A stretch of DNA of 64,000 bases from Strigamia acuminata (taxonomy: Eukaryota; Arthropoda; Chilopoda; Geophilomorpha; Linotaeniidae), in NCBI GenBank assembly GCA_949358305.1, contig OX442315.1:3782001-3846000 (forward strand), read 5' to 3'. The position numbers and the translations under genes are program-made. This document shows, in pieces, positions 63,091-64,000 of this stretch (position 1 is its first letter; the number at the start of each line of letters is the position of its first letter). The notes under the pieces were generated by a model. That model worked only from the letters and a program-made list of their open reading frames with translations. It was not told the origin of the DNA and searched no databases.

Positions 63091-64000
63091 ATGACGAAAA
63101 CTACCGCAGAAGACAGAAAAAGGCGTAACGACGAAAAAGAGAGGAAGGAAACCGAAGAAATCGAACGCCAAAAAGCGGAAGAAGCGAACCACGTGGAACC
63201 AGAAGTCGAGACTAACTCGACTGAAGTTTCAACGGAATCATCAAGTGAAGGCCTTCCCCTTGCAAGACAACTTCCGTTCACGGGAGGCGAATTCGAAGGA
63301 TCAGGAAGCTCTCACGAAGAAAACAGGCTAAATAAATCGTTCGAAAACCCTCGATTCGGATTGAAAAGCCCCAGACCAGTCGAAAAGGATCCCAGTGAAA
63401 TGGACCTAATGACTCTTCTAAATAAAGCGGCAAGTACAGGCGCCGCAATTATCAACGAGGCTACCCGAGCCGACCAAGCGAGAACAGCCGCGTTGGAAAA
63501 GAAGAAAAACGAATTGATGGAAGATTTAGCCAGAGAGCATCGCGAGAAATTAGCTGCCATGGAACGGAGCTTGGCACAAGAACACCAAGCTAAGCAAATG
63601 GCACTGGAGCGCGAGCTGGCTCGAGAATTGCTCGCGAAGCAGAAAAAAATCGAACGAGAGATGGCAAAGGACTACCAGATCCGGCCACCAAGCAACGGGT
63701 TAAGCCAGCATTCGGAGCCAAACTCCGTACAGAGCTCCCCAGAACGGTCTCACACAGCTAAGGAGCTGGTAGCCAAAGCAATAGAAGTAACTCGAGTGGC
63801 CTGCGCACACGGCATCGAGATCGATCAGGACAAGGATCCTTACGCAGAACTAAGCCGAGTAATCGACCTGGTAAATCAGAGGACTGAAAAAAGATCGGCA
63901 GAAAACACGGCCAGACGCGGGGAGAAACGACGTCGGGTCGGAGCGGATCGACAGCAGTCCGAGACCGGCGGCGAAGCAACGTCAGACAGTGAAAGTATCG
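63091..64000 (+). CDS. Gag-like open frame of the third retrotransposon (runs off the window)
   Basis: The ATG at 63091, 75 bp after the primer binding site, opens 303 codons without a stop to the window edge. It begins MTKTTAEDRKRRNDEKERKE and is very charged. From about 150 to 200 it is a strongly helical, probably coiled-coil stretch (LAREHREKLAAMERSLAQ, ALERELARELLAKQ), then a Ser/Pro hinge and GEKRRRVGADRQ. Position after LTR and PBS indicates gag; the lineage (gypsy or BEL) cannot be told without pol. The minus-strand frames here are shadows. Confidence 0.7.
   Translation, partial: MTKTTAEDRKRRNDEKERKETEEIERQKAEEANHVEPEVETNSTEVSTESSSEGLPLARQLPFTGGEFEGSGSSHEENRLNKSFENPRFGLKSPRPVEKDPSEMDLMTLLNKAASTGAAIINEATRADQARTAALEKKKNELMEDLAREHREKLAAMERSLAQEHQAKQMALERELARELLAKQKKIEREMAKDYQIRPPSNGLSQHSEPNSVQSSPERSHTAKELVAKAIEVTRVACAHGIEIDQDKDPYAELSRVIDLVNQRTEKRSAENTARRGEKRRRVGADRQQSETGGEATSDSESI

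Overview
The window is AT-rich, intron-containing nuclear DNA from an invertebrate animal, possibly an arthropod or related ecdysozoan (the phylum cannot be settled from sequence alone). The support is spliced genes with GT-AG introns and polyA signals, DEG/ENaC channel exons, a Mag-like Ty3/gypsy and a Ty1/copia retrotransposon, many TA-flanked inverted-repeat elements, and no bacterial gene organisation. Most of the 64 kb is mobile or satellite DNA. The real host genes are small and spliced, and most appear only after exons are joined by hand.

Region 1-19.1 kb holds tandem duplicons carrying three paralogous genes for short secreted peptides (5.1-5.8, 10.3-11.0 and 17.6-18.2 kb). Each has a TATA box, a first exon whose only coding bases are the ATG, a second exon with a hydrophobic signal peptide and a hydrophilic spacer, and a third exon with the putative mature peptide: hydrophobic, two cysteines, C-terminal glycine. 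A KR processing site precedes it in copies 1 and 2. Signal, spacer and introns are nearly identical between copies while the mature segments differ greatly, as in defence or venom peptide families. A fourth, promoter-only relic lies near 4.0 kb. Minisatellites, foldback MITEs and a 957-bp palindrome with tRNA-like promoter boxes lie between them.

Region 19.2-34.5 kb, minus strand, is part of a DEG/ENaC channel gene. One exon (33529-34324) encodes the pore/TM2 end of one channel subunit and continues in frame into TM1 and the start of the extracellular domain of a second subunit. Further exons of the second subunit follow at 20720-20815, 19678-19787 and 19227-19611. The gene therefore appears to encode two subunits in one chain. 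Its large intron contains the last exon of a plus-strand RING-finger gene. A copia-type element (22230-33330, TSD CACAC) has inserted into the final codons of that RING gene, and a Mag-like gypsy element (23550-28022, TSD CAGCT) has inserted into the copia reverse transcriptase.

Region 34.6-61.7 kb is two direct copies of a 12.6-14.5 kb non-coding block. It starts at TTAA-CCTT and ends at AAGG-TTAA, and it is built of foldback modules, an 8-bp-TSD hAT-like MITE and very large palindromic satellites (56-bp and ~560-bp units). The long reading frames in it are satellite artefacts.

Region 61.7-64 kb has a MITE, then the 5' LTR, a proline-tRNA-type primer binding site and an open gag-like frame of another LTR retrotransposon that runs off the window. 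At the far left edge (37-231) is a chain of hairpins with a constant core and covarying stems that no known feature explains.
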